A DNA stretch of 64,000 bases from assembly GCA_033675265.1 (NCBI GenBank), contig JAUJYZ010000150.1, positions 1-64,000 of the forward strand. Direction: 5' to 3'. The position numbers and the translations under genes were made by a program. Source of the stretch: Actinostola sp. cb2023 (taxonomy: Eukaryota; Cnidaria; Anthozoa; Actiniaria; Actinostolidae). The number at the start of each line of letters is the position of its first letter. Within the stretch, counting starts at the first letter, position 1. Below, in pieces: positions 48,837 to 59,489 of this stretch. The notes beneath the pieces are model-generated. The model had not been told where the DNA came from. It did not search any database and worked only from the letters and a program-made list of their open reading frames with translations.

Positions 48837-49367
48837 AGGGTTGTCCAATACACACGCAGTGAGTCGGATCGTCATAACAGCTTGACGATCCGTCTTTCCA
48901 AATAGTCAGGTCGTGGCACTTAGAAAAAATCCACTACATTTTGGTGTAAGGACCCTGTAAAATCATGACGATCGGACTCCGATCGACTCGAATCGTCACG
49001 AGCTGAGTCGGTCCGTCTTTCCAAATAGTCAGGTCGTGGCACTTAGAAAACATCCACTAAGTTTTGATGTAGGGCCCCTGTAAAATGACGATCGGACTCC
49101 GATCGACTCGGATCGTCACGAGCTGAGTCGGTCCGTCTTTCCAAATAGTCAGGTCGTGGCACTTAGAAAAAATCCACTAAGTTTTGATGTAGGGCCCCTG
49201 TACAATCATGACGATCGGACTCCGATCGACTCGGATCGTCACGAGCTGAGTCGGTCCGTCTTTCCAAATAGTCAGGTCGTGGCACTTAGAACTGAAAAAT
49301 CCACTAAGTTTTGATGTAGAGCCCCTGTAAAATCATGACGATCGGACTCCGATCGACTCAAAGCACG
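48837..49367 (-). repeat. 123-bp tandem repeat, about 4.3 copies, outside the palindrome
   Basis: Same unit and orientation as the right-arm array at 42,897-43,259. It starts with the same GGGTTGTCCAATACACACGC edge, then four units containing CAGGTCGTGGCACTTAG. One unit lacks TCATG before ACGATCGG and one carries three extra bases (AGAACTGAAAAATCC). Ends abruptly at ~49,367. Confidence 0.9.
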
Positions 49368-49629
49368 TTTACAAAAGGGTGTTACTAAACCACGAAACAC
49401 CGAAACAGCGAAACAAACTAACGATGATACTAGGGATATAATTCTATGTTGGAAGTAATACAGTTTTCAAAACACGGGATAATATGATAAATCATATTCC
49501 CTTTTGAAGATGGAACACTGTAATGGCGTCATGTTTCATAGCTGTCAACAAACATGTAAACATAGCCACAGCTATAGTTAAGACAAACTCGAGTCACGGA
49601 GGTTAAAGGTGGACCATTATGGTGGCCGA

Positions 49630-49895
49630 GAACTGCCATCATAAAAAAGAGAAAAATATTGCTCGGATTTTAATTTGTTTTCTTTTTTTTTCTTTTTTCA
49701 TATATTTTCATTTCATTTCAAATTTTAATTCATTATTTTTATTTGTTTTTATTTTATTTTTCAATTCTAATTGCGATAAAAAGGAAATTGTTTTCTTTTT
49801 TTCCCTGCTTCTTTCATTTCATTTTGTTTTCGTTTCTGTTTTATTTCGTTTCGTTTGTTTTGTTTTCGTTTGTTTTGTTTTTCTTTGAAAAAAGT
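49630..49895 (+). repeat. T-rich low-complexity tract upstream of the alpha-kinase gene
   Basis: Long T runs interrupted by C, A and G, with TTTCGTTT and TTTTGTTTTC units. It is bracketed by two GTGGCCGA(G/A)(A/G)ACTGCCATC copies at ~49,621 and ~49,902, suggesting a duplication around it. Phenylalanine-rich frames here are artefacts. Confidence 0.7.
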
Positions 49896-49974
49896 CTCGT
49901 ACGTGGCCGAAGACTGCCATCGGCCGAAAGCTGCCAGTGTCGAGCGGTCCTGGATTCTAGTCTGTGTGTTCAAA

Positions 49975-51304
49975 ATGGCGTCGAAGAACTCGCGTAATGA
50001 CTGGCTCAAGTATAATCAGGCTATTAAAGAAAAGAGAACTAAGAAGACCACTTCAAAAGAAAAAACTCAAAGAAAATTCCAAGGAAACTTCCTAACCATT
50101 CAGCGTTTGTCACCTGATGTTTCTGGCAGGGCCCAAAAGTACGCGAGAGATGGACCACGTGAATTCGTACCAATCGACTCGAGTCAAGATGTCACCTTGG
50201 AAAACATAAAACGCGCCTGTGAAGACTACTTCGAATCCAGAATTGGACCAAACCTTACATGTGATGTGTTAGCAGGAGAACGTGGGCCATCATGCAAGGC
50301 AGTTGATCAGATTCCAGACTTAAAGATTATCCACATAAGGTTTGTCGGCAAAGCAACTTATGAAAGCATCGTTGACAGTGATGCGGCCTCGCCTAGTGGT
50401 AGTCAACATTCATCAGCAGCGGCCTCTGCTAGTGCTGAAGGGGAAAAACCGAGCAAGATTCCCCGCCCCGATACTGATAGCCCAACCAAATTTCCTTTAA
50501 GCTTGTCTGTAACAGAGATGATCAAATTGGGTAAAATTAGGTGCTTGTGAAGCCCAAACCACTACAGTTGTCAACATTTATACGTTTGATCTGAGCTCGA
50601 GGTCATGGTCACGAGTACCAATAACCGTAGAATTCCAGGAAGAAAGTAAACCATGCGGCAAAGGTGGATTTCGAAAGGCATACAAGGTGACAAGTAAACA
50701 TCCTGAATTCAGGAATAAAACTTGGGTTATGAAGAAATACCTGCCTAAAGCCAAAGAAGAAATCGAAACACTAGGCCTGACATTGAAGGAACATACAAAG
50801 AAAACTGTTCAGATGCATCTCTTAGCGAGAAACTTTGCATTTCAGCTGGAGAGAAGCATCAAGGAAGAAGATCTCCAAACGTTCGGAAAATCTCTCAAGT
50901 ACAGAAATATTTTTTATGGGGAAACCAAGGGAGAAACCAATGATGCGGAGGTCTTGGACTTTGTAACAGTAGAAGAATTTATTGATGGCGATTTTGTAAA
51001 ATACATTAACAATAACGGTATAACCTGTGTCGATCCATCTGATGTTAATGCACAAAAGGCACAGTGTCTTACGCACTATACATATATAAAGTCTGAACAA
51101 GAGTTGATGCTTTTAGATGTTCAGGGGAGTGGAGAAGATTTATATGATCCAGAGATGGCTTCAACTCAGCTCTTTGATGATAACCAGGCTATTTTATATT
51201 GTATTGGTAACCTCTCCAAGATTGCAATTAAAAACTTTGTAGAGGATCACAAGTGCAACAAGTATTGTCAATTGGTTGGACTAAGACCTCTTACTGATCA
51301 GTAG
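49975..51304 (+). pseudogene. Alpha-kinase (MHCK/EF2K family), single exon with one frameshift
   Basis: Starts at ATG 49,975 (CAAAATGG context; MASKNSRNDW). The N-terminal ~180 codons include DVTLENIKRACEDYF and GPNLTCDVLAGERGPSCK, as I recall from cnidarian alpha-kinases, then a serine/alanine-rich linker. A frame change at ~50,535 lies in two near-identical 10-bp units (AAATTGGGTA, AAATTAGGTG). The kinase domain follows: GKGGFRKAYK, WVMKKY (ATP-contacting lysine), VEEFIDGDFVKYI, HYTY, LLDVQGSGEDLYDP (catalytic D and Q), and HKCNKYC supplying zinc ligands as H-x-C-x3-C. The usual GxGNLG reads IGNLSK. Stop at 51,302-51,304. Intronless, and it lies antisense inside the long intron proposed for the NTPase gene. 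Alpha-kinases are atypical Ser/Thr kinases. The frameshift may be real decay or a sequencing error, so the gene could be functional. Confidence 0.85.
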
Positions 51305-51600
51305 GTAAAAACTAGCTATATGGGAACTAGACATTAAGATCATACTGATCTTCTTTGATTTGTCAATAATATTGATACAAAGACTTGATCTTTGTTAATG
51401 TTACTGTTAACTTGCTATTGTTAATGCCAATACTTCCTCTTGAACATTTCACGACATCACAAACAAATATTTGTATGTTTATATGTGTCTGAAAACAGTT
51501 TAAACTCTAAGAAAATATTATTATAAGTTACTTTCAAGACAGTGATTTAATGTACTGTTCAAAACATATTTTCCTCAGTTTTGATGAGGTATGACAATGT
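51305..51600. other. 3' flank of the alpha-kinase gene
   Basis: AT-rich with no canonical AATAAA close to the stop; nothing else recognised. Confidence 0.4.
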
Positions 51601-51866
51601 GAGAAGTCTCGAGCTCTGTGTAAAACCTCGCCTACGGCTCGGTTTTACACATCAGCTCTCCACTTCTCCCAAACTTCCCCTCGTGTTATATTAGGCCGAT
51701 ATCACACGGAAAAACGTTTTATATTTGTTAAATATTCAATAGATAGAAGTTATTGACCAAGTTTGTTCGATCAAGGTGGCTGGATATTGGTCGAGTTCCG
51801 TTTTTGCGTGTTTTATGGAACTCGGCTACGCCTCGGTCCATAAAACAAACTTGGTCAATAAATGGT
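51601..51866. repeat. Two nested hairpin repeats (MITE-like)
   Basis: Hairpin one (51,601-51,672): GTGTAAAACC at 51,618 pairs with GGTTTTACAC at 51,641, with GAGAAG/CTTCTC flanks. Hairpin two: ATTGACCAAGTTTGTT at 51,752 pairs with AACAAACTTGGTCAAT at 51,844, and inside it GTTTTATGGA (51,810) pairs with TCCATAAAAC (51,837). Loop sequences CTACGGCTC and GGCTACGCCTC are similar, so they probably belong to one family. Confidence 0.7.
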
Positions 51867-53819
51867 TTATTATATGGCAGATCCGTGTAGCGAAAAGTAA
51901 ATCAAATGCGTTCGTTTAATTTATTCAACATTTGTAAAAAGCCACTTTGAAGCTATTAAAATGCTCTGTTTTGATTGATTATTTTTAAAGAACTTACAAA
52001 GAAGCAAATTCAGTTCATCGTCAGGTATGTTTGTAAGCTCTCTTTCTTCATTTTCTTGTGTACAAAAACGCTCAGGTCTTCAAATCGCTCTTTGTTTTGA
52101 TTTTTGTGTTTGCCGGCTTTATCTCTGAACTACTCGTCTACTGGCGTTATTTTCTTTGTTTTCGTTTTCCATTTGACGTTACATGAGAAAAGCTGGAAAA
52201 GAAAAGAGAATAATGTTTTTCATGCTTTTTTAAGTCGGTAAAAATGAAAAACATTGTAAAGTGTGAATTTTTTTTTTTGCGGGATAATTCCGGGTCGTAC
52301 CGGTCGGGCAAGATCGATTGCCCACTCGGGTAGCCAATCAGATTACAGGATACTTGTAAGTACTTTATCCTATGTACCTAGTTTGGTATTTGATGGAATA
52401 AAACTTCGCCGTGTCAAATGTTGATATGATCCCAGAAATGATATAGAGTTTTGAATACTAATTAACTGAGGTAATAATATTGAATACGTTTAATGAAATT
52501 ACAGTTTCATTTGTGTCTTACAAGTAGTATCAACGAAATATGCAGTAGTATTACTAGTATAGCTTTACATAATTTATACTCACTTTATTTCGATCGGGAT
52601 TTCGATCAACCTCGCTGATTTGGTAGCAACAAACGAATACGGTATGCACACTTTAATCGCGTCTTTATTTCAAATTGTTTTTGATTAGAGTTACAGCAGT
52701 ATTTCTATTGCTTTGCAGTTGCTATTTTTTAGACTAGCGATCTACTGGTTATAAATTTCAAGTGTTTTGATTGACTTCCAACTCGCGGGTTGTTTGTTGT
52801 TATTATAGCGTTGCGTTACAAACCGAACGGGCGACAACTCGTATAATATACCGGCAAATTTCGTTTTTCCTGTAACTGTTTCGAAGCAGATGGTTAGAAA
52901 GTTAATTTTACAAGACATTTTTGATCGATTATGGAAGGAAAATTGAAATATTAATCATAAAATTGGCTTTAAGATCATTGATCAAGCGTGAGTGCTTGTC
53001 ACGCTTAGTGTCAGCTAAGGTCACAATTAATGAAAGTGGGGTGTATAAATATTTATCTAAAACACAGAGTTTCCGCGGGCCGTTTTAGATATTTGGTACA
53101 GACAAAGTTGAATCAATCTGTTCTAAGAAAAACATATTTATTTGAATGTAAATCGTATACCATAGGAGATATTGCCCCTTAAAAATCGGCTCAAAATTGA
53201 TCAGTTTCGATCAGAGGGTCGTAGTCAGTATTTTCGCTATCTAAAAAAACATACAAAGAAGAAGAATCTTGAACTATGCTTCAATACTAGCATAAATATA
53301 ATGATGCTTAATAATGTGCTTGATTGGCAGTTTCGTAATAAGTCTCCTTGTCGTGTTTTCGGTTGTCAAAGATGCACCATTTCTAGCCCAATTCGATGGT
53401 CGCCAGACAGGCGGGATGCCGTATTTTGAACTTTTGTCGATTTCGTCGAAAATAAACCCAAAGGGTCTTTTGGTGGAAATATCAGGGAATTGAAAATCCT
53501 CAACTTGTCAATACATGCTCGAAAATTATGGTCAGTCTCTCTTAAGAGTGGATGCCAGTAAGGATCGAGACTATTTCGTCAACTCAAAAAAAAAAAATTT
53601 TCTTTCGCCATATCATTCCTTTCGATGACCTATTTTAGGGAAAAATACTAAAAAGTTCCAGCGATTTTTATTTTAGGAGAAATTTCCAGTTTTTAAAAAC
53701 TTAAAATTTTCGGCTAAATTATAAGCCAACTTTGAACAGTTGGCGATTGTATGCTAGTTGGTTTCTACTAACATTGAGTAGTTGACTTTGTAAAATATCA
53801 AAAGGTCCGTTGTCATCTC
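51867..53819. other. Non-coding stretch
   Basis: AT-rich. A frame of 85 codons at 53,172-53,429 (+) has no recognised domain. A poly-A run lies at ~53,588-53,597. Nothing else supported. Confidence 0.4.
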
Positions 53820-54167
53820 GTGAAAATAACTTTTGATGAACTAGGAGGTATGGATGTACAACATACAAATAAGTCTACATTCAATTTAAAAAATGTTCTA
53901 CCAGTTTACACCATTAAAAAATCATTTTCGTTGCTATATAATAGTTTCATAAGAGATTCTTTCATTAAAGTCGAAATGCCTCCAGAAAATGTTTTTAGCT
54001 TTCTCTCTGTATTTGGAAAAGCTACACAAATTTGGAATTTGGATCTGAAACTATTGGATGGTGAAACTATTGGATGGTGTTTGAAGAAACGACTCACAAA
54101 TTCCACAAGGCTTGTTTATTGTGCTAAACTGTTTGTACAGCGATCCTGGTGCAGGACGTGTAGTTGA
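53820..54167 (+). other. 115-codon open frame, unrecognised
   Basis: Reads KITFDELGGMDVQHTNKSTF near its start and FLSVFGKATQIWNLDLKLL centrally. The amino-acid mix is more protein-like than most neighbouring frames, but there is no domain, no clear start context and no splice evidence. It could be a relic exon or chance. Confidence 0.2.
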
Positions 54168-55374
54168 CGAAGGCTCTAAATAGCTTCTAAGTTTAACAGC
54201 AAAGGTTCCCGTTGAATTTCTGTAAGCATATGAGTTTACAAAAAGGGGTACTGGTACAATAAAGCTAGTGTCACGTGACTGTGAGTAGATAGGTGTCAGT
54301 GACGTAAGGGTATTAAAATTGCAAAAAATATCTAATCGAAATCTAAGGCACGTGGGTGCCGTTACACTCTAAGAAATGTGGATCTTCAAGTTTTCCTTAC
54401 GGAGAGCGTACCAATGAGACATATTGTAAGCTTCATTGGATCTCCAACGTATCCAACATTTGGTTGGTAACAATGACTCCATTTGCGTAAAACAAAGGAT
54501 TGGGTGGATGATGCAAAGACCTTGGTCGTAGAAGGGAGTAACTACGCGTAGGGATGGTCTGAGTGGCAGGATATTCTGAAGCTTAGCCATCTGACATGAT
54601 GTCATGATTATCATTCTGTTTGAGCTCAACTGAATTTAGTTTTAAAGGTTGATATTACAAACAAATATACTGCACAGCAATGGGATTGATTGTAGTGTTT
54701 TGACGGTCTTTTCCTTTTTTTAGTACCTCTAGTTATGTTGATTACTTCGTCAAAGTGGCGCTTAAGGTTTCGTCTTATATACTTCTCCAAAGTCTATCAT
54801 TACATCCGGCTACAATGGCTGCCAAAATGGTTTGCACGATTGAATAAATGACAATGTGATTTTCGTCCATCCGTTAACTAAAGACAAGAATTTAAAACCA
54901 ATATTATTCACCATTCCTTACTACTAAGTAAACTGGAATGATGCTACTTCTCTTCTTCAATCCTACTTCCTTGATAGACATTGCAAAGTGAGAATCACTA
55001 CAGACTCTACTAGTGATTGGATCGAGGACAAAAGAGGTTGTCCGCAAGGTTCCAATCTATGGCCCACTACTCTGAAACGTTTTCGTAATATATTACGTCG
55101 TATCCTTCGCATTATTGATTGATTGATAACTATTATCGTATATCCACATTTAATTGAATAACCAGCGCTTTTGGAAAACAGCAAATGATTTGTCAGCGCT
55201 TTGAAAACGGCGAACAAGCGCTTGGGCCGGGCCGTAAATTAAACAAGACGCTCAATGAGCGTACACTCGGGCTTATGAAAAGGACAATGTCAGTTGCGTG
55301 AGGAGAGACCTGACAATGACGTACTGACAGTTGCGTGACGAGGGAGACTATATGTCTGATGAAGGGCTATGTAC
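54168..55374. other. Non-coding stretch
   Basis: No supportable gene. A short near-duplicate TGACAGTTGCGTGA phrase occurs at 55,289-55,345. Confidence 0.4.
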
Positions 55375-55505
55375 GATCTCGATTTACGAACATTGACCTT
55401 GCTCGCCTTAAATGCTTTGATGTAGTTTTGAAGTACGATTTTTACGATTCCTTTTCCTTCTGAATTTTTCAAACGTGGAATAAAATAAACATCCATCATG
55501 AGTTA
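55375..55505 (+). repeat. Direct repeat copy 1, uninterrupted ('empty' site)
   Basis: Contains ACATTGACCTTG, CTTTGATGTAGTTTTGAAG then TACGATTTTTACGATT, and AAACATCCATCAT. The same sequence recurs at 56,340-57,022, but there it is split by about 560 bases after TTTTGAAG. Confidence 0.75.
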
Positions 55506-55805
55506 CTGAAAATAACTCGACTGGCTCGACTGTTTGCATGACTTCTGTACATATAGCTTTCCATAATAGATGTAGTTACATCGCTGGTCGTGAGTTCAAT
55601 TATAAATACTCAAGGACAGAACTGTACACGTACTATTACAATTAGCAACAAAAAAACAAAAACAAAAATATAATATTTGAAAAGAGCACACCACAATTAG
55701 CAAAAATTGAAATTTTGAAGTAATTTCGACGAATAGAGCGAAAGTTATGAGCGACCGAAATTGGTATTTTTCTTAAGAAATATACGGTGGTGGGCAAGCT
55801 AATAG

Positions 55806-55808
55806 CCC

Positions 55809-55846
<38 letters not shown>

Positions 55847-56130
55847 AGTACTCCCTTTGTCCAAGTGGTAGGGGTGATCGGCGCTCCTTTTAGGGTTGAA
55901 AATATTTCCTGTGTGTACCTTTTAGGGTTCCGACACAAAAGTCAGTTACGTAACACGAGTCCGTACCTTTTAGGGTCAATTGAAAGAACAGAAGAAAGAT
56001 ATTGTCCAGTCACTGATTAAACGATATCAGCACAATCACTTTTTCGCCATATATGGCCGTACCTTTTAGGGGTCGAAATCAACATGGCTTCAACAACTCT
56101 TGTAATTTATGCGTACCTTTTAGGGTCGTT
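55806..56130 (+). repeat. G35 tract with recurrent ACCTTTTAGGG motif
   Basis: CCCCC followed by 35 G (55,811-55,845) then AAGTACTCCC. Downstream, CCTTTTAGGG recurs with a preceding GTA or CT at ~55,884, 55,916, 55,962, 56,060 and 56,113. The GGG..TACTCCC start followed by spaced AGGG phrases resembles repeats I recall from anthozoan genomes; that link is from memory. Run length is probably unreliable. Confidence 0.65.
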
Positions 56131-56389
56131 TTCAAAACCGACCGCCGATAACAAACATGACATAGCGAACTAGAATCCTGACCTTTCGATAGCTTCAAGA
56201 TCTACAGCTGCTTTCAAAACTAAGATTCAAATCTACTGGTAAAGATTTGTTTGTTGATATTTACATGTTTGTGGCGCCATGAATATGCAGGCCTCAAGTA
56301 TATATAAATAGGCTATTAAAACTACTTTGGCATGAACCCAAATTTCGGACATTGACCTTGTTTACCTTTGCTTTGATGAAGTTTTGAAG

Positions 56390-56539
56390 AAATATATCAA
56401 CAACGAGTGCGAGTGTTTTATCAGGGGTTCAAAACACCGAGAAACTAATGAAAGCACGAGGCCGTAGGCCGAGTGCTTTTATTGTTTCGAGGTGTTTTGA
56501 ATCCCCTGATGAAACACGAAGCACGAGTTTTTGATATTG
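56390..56539. repeat. Hairpin element within the insertion
   Basis: GTTTTATCAGGGG then TTCAAAACACC (from ~56,413) is the inverse of GGTGTTTTGAA then TCCCCTGATGAAAC (~56,491-56,516). The arms flank a GAGGCCGTAGGCCGAG loop core. Compact MITE-like hairpin. Confidence 0.7.
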
Positions 56540-56956
56540 CTTCTCAAACTCATTAATAATGAATGATTATCTGAATTGTTCTTGAGTCTCCTGAGAAAAG
56601 AACATAATAATTGCTTTTGTGTCTTGGCCTAATGAGTCACCTCGCAAGCATTATGTTTGTTAAAAAGAGCTTCAAAATCCAACAAGCAGTCAGGTAGTCT
56701 AATGGATAAGTAGTGAGCGTAATGTGCGAGGGGTCACTGATTCAACTCTGGTTGATGATTTATCACTAGATTTTTTTTCATGATAAGTAAGAGGTAGTAA
56801 GTCTACTAAGTTAAAGGTAAGTAACATAATGGTAAATATACAATAATTTCAGTGTCTTGATCAGTTCTTCCTCCGGTATCAAGATACATCCACCTGACTC
56901 GAATCGTGAGAGCTGATTGGTTATTGAGCTAATGAATTATTAATGAGTTTGAGAAG
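56540..56956 (+). mobile_element. 417-bp element with 21-bp perfect terminal inverted repeats
   Basis: Starts CTTCTCAAACTCATTAATAA (56,540 on) and ends with its exact inverse (56,936-56,956, 21 bp each). It carries the tRNA-like segment listed separately. No coding capacity; the TIRs indicate a non-autonomous DNA element that captured or converged on a Pol III promoter. Confidence 0.65.
56688..56762 (+). ncRNA. tRNA-like segment with Pol III A and B boxes
   Basis: TAGTCTAATGG (56,695-56,705) fits the A-box consensus TRGYNNARNNG exactly. GATTCAACTCT (56,739-56,749) fits 8 of 11 positions of the B-box GGTTCGANTCC. The 33-base spacing is typical. The context (GTCTAATGGATAAG) resembles arginine tRNAs, but acceptor-stem pairing is not evident. 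A decayed tRNA or the head of a SINE, rather than a working tRNA. Confidence 0.45.
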
Positions 56957-57377
56957 TACGATTTCTACGATTTCTTTTCCTTCTGAATTTTTCAAACGTC
57001 GAATCGAATAAACATCCATCATTATATATCTGAGAAATGTGTTTCGTTTTACTGCCGGATACTTTTTAAACGGTTTTTCACGGCGCGTGACGACAGTCAG
57101 GCAGCAAGCAAAGCGAGATTAGCTATCAAAACAAAATCTACTGAAAAATCAAACCCTTGCTCTCTAGCTTCAGAGACATAATACGAAACTGCTCAGTAAC
57201 GGGTTATTAACGACATGTTGCTTTCAAAACTAAGATTCATAATCTACTTGAGTCCTGTGTGTCGTCTGCCGTTTTTTTCTTATCTGCTGAGTAATCTTGA
57301 AACTCGATACGATTAAATACGTCGCATACTTTCTTCATTCTTCGACCGAACAAAACTACGACTACCGAAAAACCCAT

Positions 57378-57418
57378 TTTATAACTCGGGCTTCCTTCGG
57401 AAGGGCCCGAGTAATAAC
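57378..57418. repeat. TTTTATAACTCG-type GC hairpin, copy 1
   Basis: TTTTATAACTCGGGC, then TTCC TTC GGAA, then GGGCCCGAGTAAT: a strong short stem-loop. It shares its TTTTATAACTCG..CGAGTAAT frame with 59,347-59,388. Confidence 0.65.
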
Positions 57419-57440
57419 CGATGGCTAGCGCTATCAAATC

Positions 57441-57598
57441 ACACCACTTCACAGTTCTCACGAAGAATAGTTCCAAGTCGAGGTTGACCTTACTGCGCAT
57501 AAGAAAATTAGTTCATTTTAATATGTGCAATAAAATATTAAGTCCAAGTCAACCTCGACTTGGAATTATTGTTCGTGAGAGGCTGTGAAGTGGTGTAG
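57441..57598. repeat. 158-bp inverted-repeat element
   Basis: The left arm (57,441-57,492; ACACCACTTCACAG, AGTTCCAAGTCGAGGTTGAC) is the near-exact inverse of 57,539-57,598, with ~46 bases between. A plus/minus frame spanning one arm is an artefact. Confidence 0.75.
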
Positions 57599-59346
57599 TG
57601 CATAATCATCATGACATACGTTTGCCGTTTCACGTGAAACCCAGTACTGAAACAACAATCGCTTTGAAAATATAGTCTAACGGTGGGTTTAGCTAGGATA
57701 ACCTTGAGTGTTGGTAGCAAAGTACCTAGCAGGAAGCTGTAATTCGTTATGTTAGTATTTGTACAGAGAACAATGAGCGTTACATTTTAGAATAATAACT
57801 AGACCCTGTTAGCAGGGTTCACTCGTGCCCTGGTGCCGGATTGAACCAGTATACTAGTACATGCTAAGGATCAGAGTAGAATTGGGATCCCTGTGGAAGT
57901 GTCAGTGTGGGGGCTTTCATAACAATAGTTCATATTGTTGTATGCCTCGTTCTACAAAGAGTTCTTGATTTGAAATACAAAGGTTTTTCAGGACAGTGAT
58001 ATACTGTACTAAGAAAGAGCCCAAAGTTTGTATACGAGTTTGATTTTTGCTTGAAACTGCTTCCCTTTTCTACCTGGAACCAGCACATGTCGCAGTTATC
58101 TTTCGTGATCAATGCGGTATGTTTTATATTTCGCTCTTAGAGTGAAAATATTTCAACATTTTAAAAGTAAAATCAAGAGACCATTATCTTGGTATATAAA
58201 AATGTATTCAACGAGTAAAGTTCAATGATTGATAGTTGTTGTCGGTCGATTTTTCATTTAGACTTCGAAATATAAAATACCATAAATATAAGCTTGTGGT
58301 TTCCTTTCTAGTAGAACACATAGACGTCCAGCTATTCGTGTGCTTATCTTCTTGGACGATAAGGATTTTCACTGAATGTTCGTGTGTGACAGTTGTATAA
58401 TTGGGCTTCCTGTGGTCACAGGTAGCCCAAACGTAGAAATCAGTGGATCGTGACGTCTTTGGATTTTCGCCGGTTCGGTTGGATCAGGAATGAGCTCTGA
58501 TAAAGCCTTCAAAGGGTATGAGATTCTCAAAAATGTATTCACAACAGTAGTCTGAAAATTAAAGAACACGTTGGTGTAGAAATCTGAGCAAGAAATTGTG
58601 TTTTTGAGTGGTTTTGAGCGATTCGAAAAGCTTGGTTCAACCTGTCATTTTATAGTTTTGAGTATGAGTTAAATGTTTGTTTCTCAAAAGCATTATTTTT
58701 TTACATCGTTCCCTAAGAAATACTAGAAATAAAGAATAATAGTTGTTGAAGTCCCCTGTGTAGTTTTCTTGAGGTTTTGAGTTGTATTTATTCGATGATA
58801 GGTCCGAGTTGTCTTGTGAATTTTGATTTGTTGACGAGCGCTGAACAGCGATCGATGAACGCCGAAGTTAGGATTTGTGTGCAATTTCTAAGCCGTGGTG
58901 GATGCCTGGGCTCTGACTTGTTGCTTTATACCTCGTCTTTTTATCCTTCATTTGGCCAACACATTTAATTTAGCCGCTTTTTAGATCGGGAATCATGACT
59001 CCTATATAACACATTGCGCATGTGCGAGACAATTCAGTAGTACAAGACCCCATGCTTTCGCTAGACGCCGATAGCTAGACACACACCAGCTTTGACAATA
59101 TCATCTGATTTGATTTTGACTTTATTTTTAGTGACGATTGTCTATGGAATTAGTGGTCATGCGTAGTGTTTTGGATTTGACATAGTCCCACATCGATTGC
59201 GAGAAAGATAAATGTTTGTATATAAATGGTTCCAATACATTTACATTTGGTGGATGGCCTCGGTGAGCCTCGGTATATTTGGTCTCGATAGCATGTGACC
59301 GGATATTGTGCAACTGACGCCCAAAAAAAAAAAAATACGCGTTGGG
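57599..59346. other. Non-coding stretch
   Basis: AT-rich with no supportable gene. A 14-base perfect palindrome GTTTCACGTGAAAC lies at ~57,628. An A-run is at ~59,323-59,335. Confidence 0.4.
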
Positions 59347-59388
59347 TTTTATAACTCGTGCGGCCTACGGCCTGGGCACGAGTAATGA
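59347..59388. repeat. TTTTATAACTCG-type GC hairpin, copy 2
   Basis: ACTCGTGC..GCACGAGT stem around GGCCTACGGCC, in the same TTTTATAACTCG..CGAGTAAT frame as the copy at 57,378. Confidence 0.65.
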
Positions 59389-59489
59389 GGGCTGCGTCGG
59401 CGTGTGATGAGCTAGTAAACGGCGAAAACCTGTATACATACACAGGAATTTGTGTCATTTATACGATTAGTTAAGACACGACTTATTTT

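Larger units (their letters stand above)
56340..57022 (+). repeat. Direct repeat copy 2, interrupted by inserted elements
   Basis: The left part ends GATGAAGTTTTGAAG (56,389). The right part resumes at AAGTACGATTTCTACGATTT (56,954 on) through AAACATCCATCAT (~57,020). Relative to copy 1 at 55,375-55,505, about 560 bases are inserted. Confidence 0.75.

Noticed and set aside
49619..49888. Phenylalanine-rich frames upstream of the alpha-kinase
   Set aside because: Produced by the T-rich low-complexity tract; the kinase start at 49,975 has a better context and matches the start of the conserved N-terminal region.
50533..50542. GTAAAATTAG as a 10-base micro-intron in the alpha-kinase
   Set aside because: It begins GT and ends AG and would restore the frame, but metazoan introns this short are not known; a near-tandem 10-bp duplication explains it better.
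56688..56762. Functional tRNA-Arg gene
   Set aside because: A and B boxes are present, but acceptor-stem pairing and a convincing anticodon arm are not; it sits in a transposon-like element.
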